Positions 24,661 through 64,000 of a stretch of 64,000 nt of DNA are shown here, piece after piece. Under the pieces are notes generated by a model, which saw nothing but the letters and a program-made list of their open reading frames with translations, was not told the DNA's origin and searched no databases. Made by a program: the position numbers and the translations under genes. Each line of letters begins with the position of its first letter. Within the stretch, counting starts at the first letter, position 1. The DNA comes from Strongylocentrotus purpuratus (taxonomy: Eukaryota > Echinodermata > Echinoidea > Camarodonta > Strongylocentrotidae), in NCBI RefSeq assembly GCF_000002235.5, contig NW_022145525.1, forward strand, positions 248,001-312,000, written 5' to 3'.

Positions 24661-27600
24661 TCAACCTTGATAAGTACTGCTTGGAACTCGCTCCATGAAA
24701 TTCTAGTCTTATTCACAGTCTGATATAGGTTCGGATTATGTCCATTCTTATACCTGGGAGTTGTCAGTTTCATCTCCCTTGCTTTTCCTTTATGTTCCTT
24801 TCATCATAACTGTCTAGTTTGGAATGCATGGACATAAGTAAATGTGATATAAATAATAATGCATTATACAAATAGTATAGGATATAATATACACTAGACT
24901 GCTCTGGGTTGCCTGTTCATGATTCATAGTGCATAAATATTAGGCTTGATAATTTTTAGAATGATGTATTAATAAGCAATTTTTTTATGCATAACCAACG
25001 CCTATAAATATGATTATGATGTCCTCGTTTCGTAGTATGTTATTAATTCAAAATCATGACGTGCGTCGAAAATATCTGAACCTCGAAATAATATCCGTTC
25101 CAGTGTTCAACTATTTTGAATCTAATATTTGTTTGATAACTATTCCGCAGTAAATTTGACAATTATCAAAATCTATACTATAGTCATATTTTTTCACAAT
25201 TAATAACTCATGAACCTCACACTACAAGGATAGCATTCATCCAGATTCTCCAGCTTGCTAATTCGGATTCTCCAAGACTATCCCAATTAAAGCTTGGTTT
25301 ATATACACAAAGATATCGGGGAAGAAAGTGGTCTGTAATACCAGACAAGCAAGTGGGGTATTTGGGGTCTGTGCTCACCGAAATTGAAATTCTCCATTTG
25401 AAACTCTGGTGTGTGTGTGTGTGTGTATTGGGTTTTTACAGACGTGTATCAATCAGATATGATTATTTACGTCTGGGACCGACCTTTAAACGTCACCATC
25501 CGAAAGACGTGACTCAGTTTCGAACCTGCGTCCTCGGCTGAATCAGTTTGTAACTTCCACTTTTTAGCTGGATTACAGGCGCACGCCACAACGCCTAGTT
25601 AATGTCAACGCCTAGGTAATGTCAACAAATACAGCCTTTGTTAAAGGCGTTATTCCACCTCCAAATTCTTTTATCTGCCGTTTCTATCTTTCCCTACATT
25701 ATTCTTTAATGGCTCCTTCTTGTATCTTACTTAATTGTTTTCTACTTCATTCATCTTCCGTTTTTTCCATTTATCTTTACTATGTTCTGTATTTTCTTCT
25801 TTTCTTTCTTCCATTTCTGTATTTCCTTATGCTGTTCTTTATTTTCTCTGCCTTTCCTTATGTTTTAGTTATTATCAACTTTGTTCTATCTTCCGGCTAA
25901 TGTTAGTCCTTATTTTTCTCCTCCTTCCAACACATATTTTTTGACTTTCCTAATATATATTTTTTTTAAACCTTCTTTTATCTTCCTTTTCCATCTTTCC
26001 TTTTTTTTTTTTTAAACATTCCTTCTATCTTCCATTTCCATTTTTCTTTAAAAATAATTACTTATTATCACCCATCTTTCCGTATGTTATCCTTTATTTC
26101 TTCCTTCCTTTATATTATTTTTCCGCATTATCATTTTTTTGTTTTTCTATAATTTCTATCTTTCCCTAAGTTATACTTTGTTTTAAACCTCCTTTCATCA
26201 TTTTGTTATAACTTTCTTTATGTTATTCTTTACTTTTTGTATCTATCTTTCTCCCATTTTCACAATTAATAACTCATGAACTTCACACTAGTACAAGGAT
26301 AACATTCATCCGCATTCTCCAGCTTGCTAATTCGGATGACCAGCATAAAGCTTGCTCTATATATACGCAAAGATATCGGGGAAGAAAGTGGTCTGTAATA
26401 ACAGACAAGCAAGTGGGGTATTTTGGGGTCTGTGCTCACCGAAATTGAAATTCTCCATTTGAAACTCTGCCTTATTAAGTATATATCTCTATGGGTAATG
26501 TCAACAAATACAGCCTTTGTTAAAGGCGTTATTCCACCTCCAAATTCTTTTATCTGCCGTTTCTATCTTTCCCTCCATTATTCTTTAGTGGCTCCTTCTT
26601 GTATCTTCTTAATTGTTTTCTACTTCATTCATCTTCCGTTTTTTTCCATTTATCTTTACTATGTTCTGTATTTTCTTCTTTTCTTTCTTCCATTTCTGTA
26701 TTTCCTTATGTTTTTAGTTATTATCAACTTTGTTCTATCTTCCGGCTAATGTTATTCCTTATTTTTCTCCTCCTTTCAACACATATTTTTTGACTTTCCT
26801 AATATATATTTTTGTTAAACTTTCTTTTATCTTCCTTTTCCATCTTTCCTTTTGTTATTTTTGTTTACATTCCTTCTATCTTCCATTTCCATTTTTCTTT
26901 AAAAATAATTACTTATTATCACCCATCTTTCCGTATGTTATCCTTTATTTCTTCCTTCCTTTATATTATTTTTCCGCATTATCATTTTTTTGTTTTTCTA
27001 TCATTTCTATCTTTCCCTAAGTTATACTTTGTTTTAAACCTTCTATTTTCTTCCGTTTCCATCTTTCCTTATTTTATTTTTTGTTTTAAACCTCCTTTCA
27101 TCATTTTGTTATAACTTTCTTTATGTTATTCTTTACTTTTTGTATCTATCTTTCTCCCATTTTCACAATTAATAACTCATGAACCTCACACTAGTACAAG
27201 GATAACATTCATCCGGATTCTCCAGCTTGCTAATTCGGATGACCAGCATAAAGCTTGCTCTATATATACGCAAAGATATCGGGGAAGAAAGTGGTCTGTA
27301 ATACCAGACAAGCGTATTTGGGGTCTGTGCTCACCGAAATTGAAAGTCTGTCCTATAATCTCACATATTATTTCGTCTGTCATCCCTCTCGCCTCCAAAT
27401 ACCAACAAATAACACAATACACTGCAATTATTGTGGAATAGCCTGACAACGACTACTGGGAGCCGGTCGTTTATTTAGTATGAATGTTTCACAAACATTT
27501 CTTCTCGTTTCCTTCTCTGGAAACCGTTTCCTTCACTGGAAACCGGACCGATCATGGTCCAGGATAAAAAACCAGAGATAAAACTCAACGAGCATAAAAA

Positions 27601-27866
27601 CTCTGGAAAACCTTATTCAAAAACAGTCATGTCTTAACATAACATGACACAACGCACTTTTATCGCAAATAAAAGTTGTTCCGTCGAAAGATCAAGCTAG
27701 AATGATTCAATTACATACTAATTGATGCCACGCCTTGGTCTCCGTGGCAGAAATAGCTCGGACACCTGTACGAGCTGCCTATGCAAATTACATTCCATCG
27801 GGGCACGGCCCCGGATCCAACATACTATGCATTCATTAACGATACAAACAACATTTGTCTGCTATA

Positions 27867-28319
27867 CAGGCGCGGATCTACGGGGGGGGGTTTAGGGGGT
27901 TTAAACCCCCCCCCCCCCCCCTTGGGCGGCCCAGAAAAAAAAAAAAAAAAAAAGGGAAAAAAAAGAAAAAAAAAAAGAAAAAAAGAAAGAAAAAAGAACG
28001 CACGCTGGAGAGAAACCCTTTCAAGTGCAAATATTGTGAGAAGATATTCAACTCATCTGGTAACTTAACCAAACACATGATAACTCTGGATATAACTGTG
28101 TATTAAACTGTTACTTGATTTAAAAAGACGTTATCATGCACTGCTTTTTATGGTCTCCATTGTGTTAATAGATGCCAGGAAAACATCACTTACGGGGTTC
28201 AAATAAACACCCCCAAAAAAAATCGGCTCGCCGCTTCGCGGCTCGTGGACGATGCTCTGCATCGTCATTATTTTGGTCAAACCCCCCCCCCCCTTAGCAA
28301 AAAGCTAGATCCGCCCCTG
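27867..28319. mobile_element. CAGGCGCGGATCT-type MITE
   Basis: Ends CAGGCGCGGATCTACG and AGCTAGATCCGCCCCTG are inverted copies, flanked by the direct repeat CTATA (27862-27866 and 28320-28324). Inside are G, C and A runs, a zinc-finger coding fragment and a small GC-rich hairpin (near 28230). Elements with GGGGCGGATC ends are common non-autonomous DNA transposons in animals. Confidence 0.8.
27999..28105 (+). pseudogene. C2H2 zinc-finger fragment inside a MITE
   Basis: The frame gives RTLERNPFKCKYCEKIF and NSSGNLTKHM, one nearly complete C2H2 finger preceded by a linker like the usual RTHTGEKPFKC. The second zinc histidine is replaced in TKHMITL, and a stop follows soon after. It looks like a captured piece of a host zinc-finger gene. 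Confidence 0.75.
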
Positions 28320-29099
28320 CTATACAAACGTACCGCAGACAAATAATATTCTCCATTTGAAACTCTGGTAATGTCAACAAATACTTTTTGTTAAAGGCGT
28401 TATTCCACCTCAAAATTCTTTTATCTGCCGTTTCTATCTTTCCCTCCATTATTCTTTAGTGGCTCCTTCTTGTATCTTCTTAATTGTTTTCTACTTCATT
28501 CATCTTCCGTTTTTTCCATTTATCTTTACTATGTTCTGTATTTTCTTCTTTTCTTTTCTTCCATTTCTGTATTTCCTTATGCTGTTCTTTATTTTCTCTG
28601 TCTTTCCTTATATTTTTAGTTATCATCAACTTTGTTCTATCTTCCGGCTAATGTTATTTCTTATTTTTCTCCTCCTTTCAACCTCTCTTTTTTGACTTTC
28701 CTTATATATTTCTTTATTTTCAACCTTCTTTAATTTGTCTTCTGTTTCCATCTTTCCTTATGTATTCTTTTATTTAAACATTTTTTACCTTCCTTTTCTA
28801 ATTTCCTTATGTTATTCTTTTTTTTCTTCTCTTCTTTCTATCTTCCATTTCCATTTTTCCTTTACATCATCCCTTATTCTCACCCATCTTTCCTTATGTT
28901 ATCCTTTATTTCCTCCTTCCTTTATATTTTCTTTCCGTATTATTATTTTTTTTCCCTTCCATTTTCAACTTTCCAATGGCGTTATTCTTTGTTTTTAAAC
29001 CTTCTTTTTTCTTCAATTTCCATCTTTCCTTATTATATCATACTCTCTTCTGTTTGTGTTTTCTCTCCCTCTCTCTCTACTGCTCTCTATCAACATAAT

Positions 29100-30050
29100 T
29101 TCTCTTCACCTTCTTTTCCCCCTTTCTTATTTCCCATTTTCGTCATGAGAATGGTTTTTAAAAAAAATTGTAGGCCTATACCGTATTTATTTGCTGTTGG
29201 TAATTAAATCAGTGAACAGAAATCAAGTCCACACATGGTACCAATTGCTATTGTTACTGTTTCATAAGTTTCTCTATTAGTCATCCGATTGTATTCAAAC
29301 AATAATAATGATAGTGAATGAATAACATGTACATTGCATCATGTAGCATTCCAATGCCAAGCGCATCAATGTCCTCTTCTTGCTGAAAACAATAACAAGT
29401 GAGACTTATAGACACACTGAATAAGTATAGGTGTAGGGTCTGCAATTAGAAGACTATGAATCTGGACTGAGTACAAATCAGTACACTGTAAAAAAGAATT
29501 TGTTCATTGGTAATTTTTACGTATTTTTTCCATGTAGAATTTACTTGAAAACATTAGTTTTGCCACTTACGCACTAAATTTAAGTCTTGCTAACTCAAAC
29601 TTTCAATTTAGTAGAACATACGTGGAATATTTAAGTAAAATCAAATACATAAGAACTTTAAGTAATTTCAGCTTGTATTAATTTAGTAATTTTAACTCAA
29701 AATCAGAAATTATACGTATTACTCAAACAATTTATGTTGATTATTCTTATCTTTTTAAAGTAAGAACCGATGCAGTGCGTAATAGAAATATTTACATAAT
29801 TTATGAATATTCATTAAGACCAAATTAAACTCTTTTTTAAATAAAACAATTCTTTTTTTGTGGTTGAATGAAAATTTATGTTCTGATTTGCATATCGTAT
29901 GTAGAAGTGGTGGGTGACTCACGCTGTATATTAGCAATCATGATGTCATGACCACCTGAAGACATACAAGGTCCATGACGCCTACTGATCGCCATTTTTC
30001 TTCATTCTATAGATAAACCGTTTGGAGTATCACACTACATCATTCATAGG
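29100..30050. other. AT-rich stretch without recognised features
   Basis: Between the pyrimidine-rich triplication and segmental copy 2. I see no exon with sialyltransferase or phosphatase similarity and no complete mobile element. Confidence 0.5.
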
Positions 30051-30640
30051 TCTAGAACGATATGACCCCAAAAGTACAAGAAACAACAATAGGATAACAT
30101 TTTTATGATTTTTTGATGATTAATCCTTTCCTGAATAGCTCTTTGTTGTGATCTTCAGTCGTTAACCATGTCATTAAAATCATTTTATATTGGATATCAT
30201 ATCGATATAATGTATGAAACTATTTTTGTAATTAAACCAGATTTTAAAAAAAATGAATAGTGCGATATAGATATTGCCCTATTAAAAATTTATCCTCAAT
30301 TAAGCTATGACATTCATCATATACTTTAATTTTCACAGACCGATGTTTGCGTCTCGAGAAAGTTTGTATTTTGTTGATAGGTATAGAGTTTAATGACTAT
30401 ACTTCTAACAAACAAAAATATCTTCGTTTCTCACTGAATCAGCTCTCTTACTTGATATTTTGGTTCTTAGAAGGAACTGCTAACAGCTAACACGTTGTTT
30501 AAACTATATAGCACTGTACGGTAATCATTGTAATACTCACTTCTTCAAATATCGATCTTGTCAAATATAATAATAAGAAGCAGTTGAGTAAAATAGCTTT
30601 TTTTGTGATCATCGGAAAATAAAAATAATGACAAACCTAC

Positions 30641-30734
30641 CTTCTGCTGAAAGTCTTTGCCAGCACCATATATAGACAGTAAATGATTTCAGCGTTCTAG
30701 GCTTCTTAGAGCGCGATTCATGATCCAGCAACAT
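30641..30734 (-). CDS. Tentative upstream coding exon of the sialyltransferase
   Basis: On the minus strand an ATG at 30734 opens 31 codons (MLLDHESRSKKPRTLKSF and onward, ending RLSAE) and stops at a GTAGGT donor in phase 1, exactly the phase needed by the exon at 23285. The paralogous copy at about 585-660 keeps the donor and part of the same frame (LLD, RTL, SFTV, QRLSAE) but lacks eight codons and the ATG. This would give an unusually long cytosolic tail of about 47 residues. It may instead be 5' UTR or chance. Confidence 0.25.
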
Positions 30735-32137
30735 TTCTCCAAACATATTTCAATTAGAAATTTACTTTCAGAGTAGAAATAAGATAAATGATGGCAGATA
30801 TCCAGCGGAGAGAATGGAGTATACTGATGTCCCGATGCTTTTCTCTGTTCATACTGAGATAGTATAAAATATAGGTTGAAGGAACAATATAGAATGCTCT
30901 ACGCAATGATAAGCATCAGGGCTATACACAGACAGAGTAGCTAAGAACTGAAGAATCGATCGCACATTTCTCCCTTTCTTTGTATACGTAGTAAAGTAAG
31001 TCGGAAGATGTATAGGTCCAGATCGAACTAGAATTGATTTTCTTCCGTAAAAGAGTTGAACAGCCGAGTTTATCCTTTTTGAACACAGCATCTGGATAGT
31101 ATCATTTTGAATTATATCACACACGACTAGATCAATTTGGCTCGTTGGGCGAGTAATCACCGAATTCCTATGGGTCTAATAATGGGCTATTATTTTGTGG
31201 GAAGATAATTATATTTAGATATTTACTCTTCAGTATAAGGTAAACATTTCTGTGGTAGCTTTTATTCGACTGCGTTGTGTCTGGGCTGGGGGGGGGGGGG
31301 GGTCGGTGGAGCAAGCATAATGGGCATTGATGTGAATCCGCGACGACTATTATCAGAGTCGAACTTCCCAACGCGAATCCCAAAAATTCTTGATTCCCAA
31401 AGCGAATCCAAAAAATACTTGAATATATATTTTCTTTTCATCCATTAATTTTCCCCAACCTTGAGCCTACCTATCTAGGCCTTTAATCACAATTGTCTGT
31501 TTGCACTTTTCTTTGCTCATCTGCATCAAGATTCGGAAACGCATGGATATACGAACGAAACTTCGACATAATAAGTGTTAAACATTTCGTAGGGAATGAC
31601 CAAGTTGTGCAGGAAGTAACTATATCAATAAACCATAAACCATTCCATAATAAAACCCTCTAATTTATACACAATAATCTGCTTGGATCCGAATGATGAA
31701 TTTAATCATAAGTTGACGAGACAACCTATATACATGTATGGCAAAATGAAACTTGAATGATGCTGAATGTAAAAGAAACTAATTCAAATATTTGCCAACT
31801 GCCATGCAATTAACCTAGATCTACTTTATTTAACGAGAATTCTCTGCTCATTTTTTGTTGGCCATAAATCATTAAATTAATGTACTAGAGGGTTTTGATA
31901 TTGAGAACCTAGTATAGGCTGACTACAGTAAGTTCTCAATATATATAAAAGTATATACATTTTAACAGTTTTTTTATGTGTATGTTTTATGTATGTTTTT
32001 TTGGAAACCCCCCCCCCCTTTTTTGATTTTAACCCCCCCCCCCCCCCTTGAAAAAAATCCTGCGTACGCCACTGCATGTTAAGGCAATAGGAAGAGAGCC
32101 AGGGAGTCAAAATAAATCATCGCTTTAAAGTTAGTGC

Positions 32138-32480
32138 ATCCCTTTTGAAGCCAACATCAAATTCTGTAGAACTTTGCAGGAATTATGAATATGTCATGTA
32201 CTATGTCCTATTTGTGAAATTCAAACGTTAACAGTGTCTAATATTCAAATTGTGCAAGGAAACCCGTTTACTTTCTACATATCACTGTCAGACACTATTG
32301 AGTGACTGACTGACTGACTGATTTTTTTTTTCTTTGGTACATGTAATAACATACATAAAATGAGCGGTAAAGGGTACACTAATTTTGTACATGGCAATCA
32401 CCCACTTCTTGTATATGGCCAAAATTAAGCTCATTTGACTCTTTGTACGTACGACCATACGGTATAAGGGTCTGGAAATC
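32138..32480. repeat. Dispersed repeat, copy 1
   Basis: Shares a long block with 48722-49085, including GCCAACATCAAATTCTG, CACTGTCAGACACTATTGAG and AACATACATAAAATGAGC. It interrupts segmental copy 2. No coding potential; class unknown. Confidence 0.75.
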
Positions 32481-32705
32481 AGATTGTCCTCGTGGTTAAT
32501 TTTTCCTGGGGGTAACATTGCTTGGGGGGGGGGGGGGGGGGGTATTTTTCCGGGAAGTAATTTTCCGGGTGTGATTGCCCAGGGGGTAATTGTCCTGATA
32601 CGGCAAAAGGGACACACGGCCTTTAATTGTTATAGGTCCCGAACATTTCGGTTATCATAGAGATTTATGATGAAATTGTAATAATCATTCAATAAACATA
32701 TGCCC

Positions 32706-34190
32706 TTATAAAAAAAGTACCATGGTAACCATGTTTTTTTTTGTCCAAATTACTATCGACCATGGTATCAAACAATGATAAACATAGGGTCATCAAACAA
32801 TGATAAACATAGGGTCATCAAACAATGTATTTCATTGTTTGATACCATGATTACCATGGTTGCCATGGTGGATGTACATTCAAGGACGAAATGTACAAGA
32901 CACTGTGTTGGCATGGTGAGTTCCGTTTGCTGGAACTTGAATGCAGAGTAGACATCGCCAGAAAAAAATAGACAAGGAGAAAAAACAAATGGACAAAATT
33001 TAGGCACAAGTATACAATAAATGCACGTCACAAGGAAATTAGGTCATTGTTGACTGTTGTAGCCTATAATGATCCCGTCGTATTGTTGAGCAACCCATAG
33101 TAAACTGCATTTTCACTTCCTGGTACGAACTACTATAGTATATTATATAGACATTTTGTTACGTATCTGCATGGTCCTTTAAAATCTACCCACATGTGCG
33201 TATCGCTTATAAAACCGTGATTTGATGATCCCACAAAATCAATTAAACATACCTTAACTTCATCTTTTTAAACAATTCCATTATTTTCATGTAAAGATGA
33301 AAGTTTGCAAAGTAATCATGGCTATACAGCCCATAAAAAGCTTAATGTCGGTCTCTCAACTTCCTCATGTCTCCAATCTGATCTTTTTTGTTAAAGGGTT
33401 CTCGAGATCGACAGTTCATCATGTTATTAGTGGTCTCATTACCCCCACCCCCACTCGCGAGGTTGACAAACCGGGGATTAAATGTTTTTGTCATGATACA
33501 ACAATTATGAGGAAGTAGTAGGTATTGCTCTTGACCATCCTGTGGCAAATAAATAGCTACGTGAAAGCCTATACTCACGTTTATGGAGACGAATAACTAC
33601 AACAATCGTAACCATGTGATAGGCCTACGATATTTTGGTTAATCTCTTTTTTCCCCGGTTAATACACTCATTTCATTTTCTTTTAAATTTCTTTTTTCCG
33701 ATTTATTCTCCTTCATATCATTTTAGATATTTCTATCCCTTCCAATATAGCTGTTGGTTGTTTCTTGTTCGTCTCAATATCTTTCATCCGATCCTCAGTA
33801 AGTGTACGTCCTTATTTTACGTATTTAGGCAATCGTCACCCTATATTCCGTCAAAGATGAGATACACAAGCCCCGGACACAAGCATCCCTAAATTTGGGC
33901 AGCGATTTCGGCCTAATATGTATTTTTTAAATTATCTTATCTAGAGTGTATTTTTAATGAATTCGCGCTTTAACATGATACGTTTTTAATATCTGCTCTC
34001 TCGGTTCGCTCGTCTGCAATATTCAAAAGCTGGAAAGTTTGTTTTAGGGTAACTTATAAAGGCACCAGCTGGCCCACGCAAAAATGTGTCCTTTACTGAA
34101 CATACGCCTCATATACATTTTCTTTTCACGTAACATGCTTTAAATCACGTTGGTTCTTAAATTTCTTTGCTCTCTATCATATCTAGAAAT
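32706..34190. other. Intergenic sequence, mostly featureless
   Basis: Contains a small palindromic stretch with repeated CAAACAATGATAAACATAGG (about 32766-32850). Otherwise no gene or element was recognised between the segmental copy and the phosphatase start. Confidence 0.45.
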
Positions 34191-34614
34191 TTACGGATGT
34201 ATATATCGAGGGGGGGGGGGCTCACATATTAAGACATACAGGAATGTGCCGCTCTAACCGACAGGTCGCTTTTTCACACAAAATCCCTAAACATGGGCCC
34301 CATTTTTTACAAAAAAATATAATTATTAAAACATGCGTCCGTTTTTCCAAAATTTCTAAAATTATAGGGTGTGTGCATGGCGATCACCCGAAAATTATGA
34401 AAAATTTGCCTATATTTCAAGAAAAGTTTGCCAAAATGACCCTCAAAATTGGCCCGGGTTTTGAGGCTTGAGCGCGGCGGCACACCCCGGCCAAACCCCG
34501 TCTTTCATTTCAAAACTTTTACACTGAATCCATTCACTCTATAACCCTATACCAGTAATTCCTCAAATTTTGATCTAGTAAACCCGAAATTCCTTAATTG
34601 CCCATAGATCCATA

Positions 34615-34735
34615 AATCACCATGGTCCAGACCTATGGAACTCTCTCCCAGAATCTATAAATCATGATTGTTGCTTCCTCTCCCTTAAGGCTAAAGTTAA
34701 AACGATGTTATTATCAGAATATTCAAGGTAATATT
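34615..34735 (+). pseudogene. LINE C-terminal fragment
   Basis: The frame reads HGPDLWNSLPESINHDCCFL and KAKVKTMLL then stop. The WNSLPESI motif followed by a short basic helix is the usual C-terminus of CR1/L2-like polymerases. Confidence 0.6.
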
Positions 34736-35123
34736 TTTGTGTCAACTCTTCAGTCTTTATCATAATGTCATCTCTTCTTTCATTCTAATCATTATCATCA
34801 TCGTCAGCATCATCAACATCATCATCATCATCATCATATTTTGCTTTGTCAATATCACCATCATCCGAATTTGTAGGGTCACTCCCTACATGACTGGCTA
34901 CGCACCCGCGTCCAGAAAAAGCGTCGAAATGGTGTTTATACGACGGCGTCGAAGTTTGATCGCACAAACCGAAAAAGGGGACCTTTTCAGATTCACAGGT
35001 TCAGTATCGCCGACATTTTCTTTAAAAAAGGGTCATTTCAGAAAAGGTGCGATACGCCATTAGGGTTCCATTTCGATATTTCAAAGGTTGGTTGATATGG
35101 GAAGCATTTGTGTATGCGAGTGA

Positions 35124-35152
35124 CCCCCCCCCCCCCCCCCCCCCCCCCCCAC
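35124..35152. repeat. Poly(C) tract
   Basis: About 28 C residues 75 bp upstream of the proposed phosphatase start codon. Confidence 0.9.
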
Positions 35153-35227
35153 CCCCCTTCCCATGGCCCTGCTATAGCTGAATCTCGAGTTACTTCATTT
35201 TCAATTACGGACAATGTATCTAAAATC

Positions 35228-63557
<28,330 letters not shown>

Positions 63558-64000
63558 TTAAGTATTGTTTTCTTTGGTTCCCTTTAAGTATTGTTTCCTT
63601 TGGTACAGAGTAGAGGACAAGGTACCTGTATGTCATCCATTTTTACAATATCATTTAATGCCATGTTTACCTTTGAACTGAATTAGTGCACATCCTTTTG
63701 GTAATGATAAACATTAAGATTGTGGAGATATGAAACAATGTATAGCCCTGGCATTCCAAATGGGATAATAGAGAAGGAATGTGTGTTTCTGGAGAAAGAA
63801 AAAAAAGTTAGGAAATTGAATTGTGGCAGACTATGTCATTTCTATCTTGCATGAACTTCAATAGGTACATACCATTATGTTTTATTATGCATTAGTTGGA
63901 ATTGAATTTCTGATCCAATGATTGGTATAGTGATCACTGTGTTGTACATGAATATATTGTTATGTGAGAAGTAGAAATGACTTTTAACTGTGTACTACTC

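Larger units (their letters stand above)
25187..29100. repeat. Threefold direct duplication, pyrimidine-rich
   Basis: Units begin at about 25187, 26253 and 27155 with TTTTCACAATTAATAACTC. Each has a block with AAAGATATCGGGGAAGAAAG and GTCTGTGCTCACCGAAATTG, followed by 600-700 bp of TTTCC/TTTTC-rich sequence. Copy 1 has an extra GT-rich insert at about 25408-25610; copy 3 is split by a 1 kb insertion at about 27350-28348. Hydrophobic open frames here are artefacts of pyrimidine-rich sequence. Confidence 0.85.
30052..32705. repeat. Segmental duplication, copy 2
   Basis: Direct copy of 1-3300 about 30.05 kb away. It carries its own insertions: a dispersed repeat at about 32138-32480 and poly-C/G-rich transposon ends at 31990-32075 and 32525-32600. 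Copy 2 lies upstream of the minus-strand sialyltransferase and holds its tentative first exon. Confidence 0.85.

Noticed and set aside
25619-29207. Hydrophobic, Phe/Leu-rich frames resembling membrane proteins
   Set aside because: They come from pyrimidine-rich sequence in a triplicated repeat; the frames overlap each other and are not conserved as frames between copies.
31985-32075. Independent gene with poly-Gly/poly-Pro on the minus strand
   Set aside because: The C runs and the GCGTACGCCACTG end look like a truncated DNA transposon end, and the frame is low complexity.

Overview
The window is animal nuclear DNA: two spliced multi-exon genes lie in AT-rich, transposon-dense sequence. The gene families, long introns, abundant short inverted-repeat transposons and tRNA-derived SINEs suggest a marine deuterostome, most likely an echinoderm such as a sea urchin; that assignment is an inference. 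GENE 1 (minus strand, about 23.3 to 15.5 kb) encodes a type II membrane sialyltransferase of family GT29, closest by eye to the alpha-2,8 (ST8Sia) group. Seven exons join in phase into 383 residues, with a signal anchor, sialylmotifs L, S, III and VS and a stop codon. A further 5' exon is needed; a tentative candidate lies at 30641-30734. GENE 2 (plus strand, 35.2 kb to beyond the right edge) encodes a receptor protein tyrosine phosphatase. Eighteen exons join in phase into 916 residues: signal peptide, two Ig-like regions, five EGF-like modules, a third Ig-like region, one fibronectin type III domain, a membrane segment, a proline-rich juxtamembrane stretch and the first half of a PTP catalytic domain. 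The ectodomain follows the order of the vertebrate receptor kinases TIE1 and TIE2 and shares sequence with them (for example CLPDPYGC in EGF 2 and EGEGGEG in the FN3 domain). A TIE-type ectodomain has thus been joined to a tyrosine phosphatase rather than a kinase. This is the main discovery of the window. LAYOUT. 1-3.3 kb is a diverged direct copy of 30.05-32.7 kb, which suggests a roughly 30 kb tandem duplication whose unit contains the sialyltransferase gene. 3.6-14 kb is mostly mobile-element debris: a palindromic MITE, LINE ORF1, endonuclease and reverse transcriptase remnants, and a fold-back element. 15.5-23.3 kb is the sialyltransferase. 23.9-29.1 kb is purine- or pyrimidine-rich repeat, including a threefold direct duplication of roughly 1 kb units interrupted by a transposon carrying a zinc-finger fragment. 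35.2-64 kb is the phosphatase gene; its introns hold TTAA-flanked MITEs, LINE ends, SINEs, (AGT)n and (GGT)n tracts and a 1.8 kb fold-back element. The two genes are arranged head to head with about 4.5 kb between the tentative first sialyltransferase exon and the phosphatase start. Several MITEs lie within 15-60 bp of phosphatase splice sites, and two exon ends with their splice sites have been locally duplicated. I saw no CRISPR array, rRNA gene, canonical tRNA gene or retrovirus-like element.
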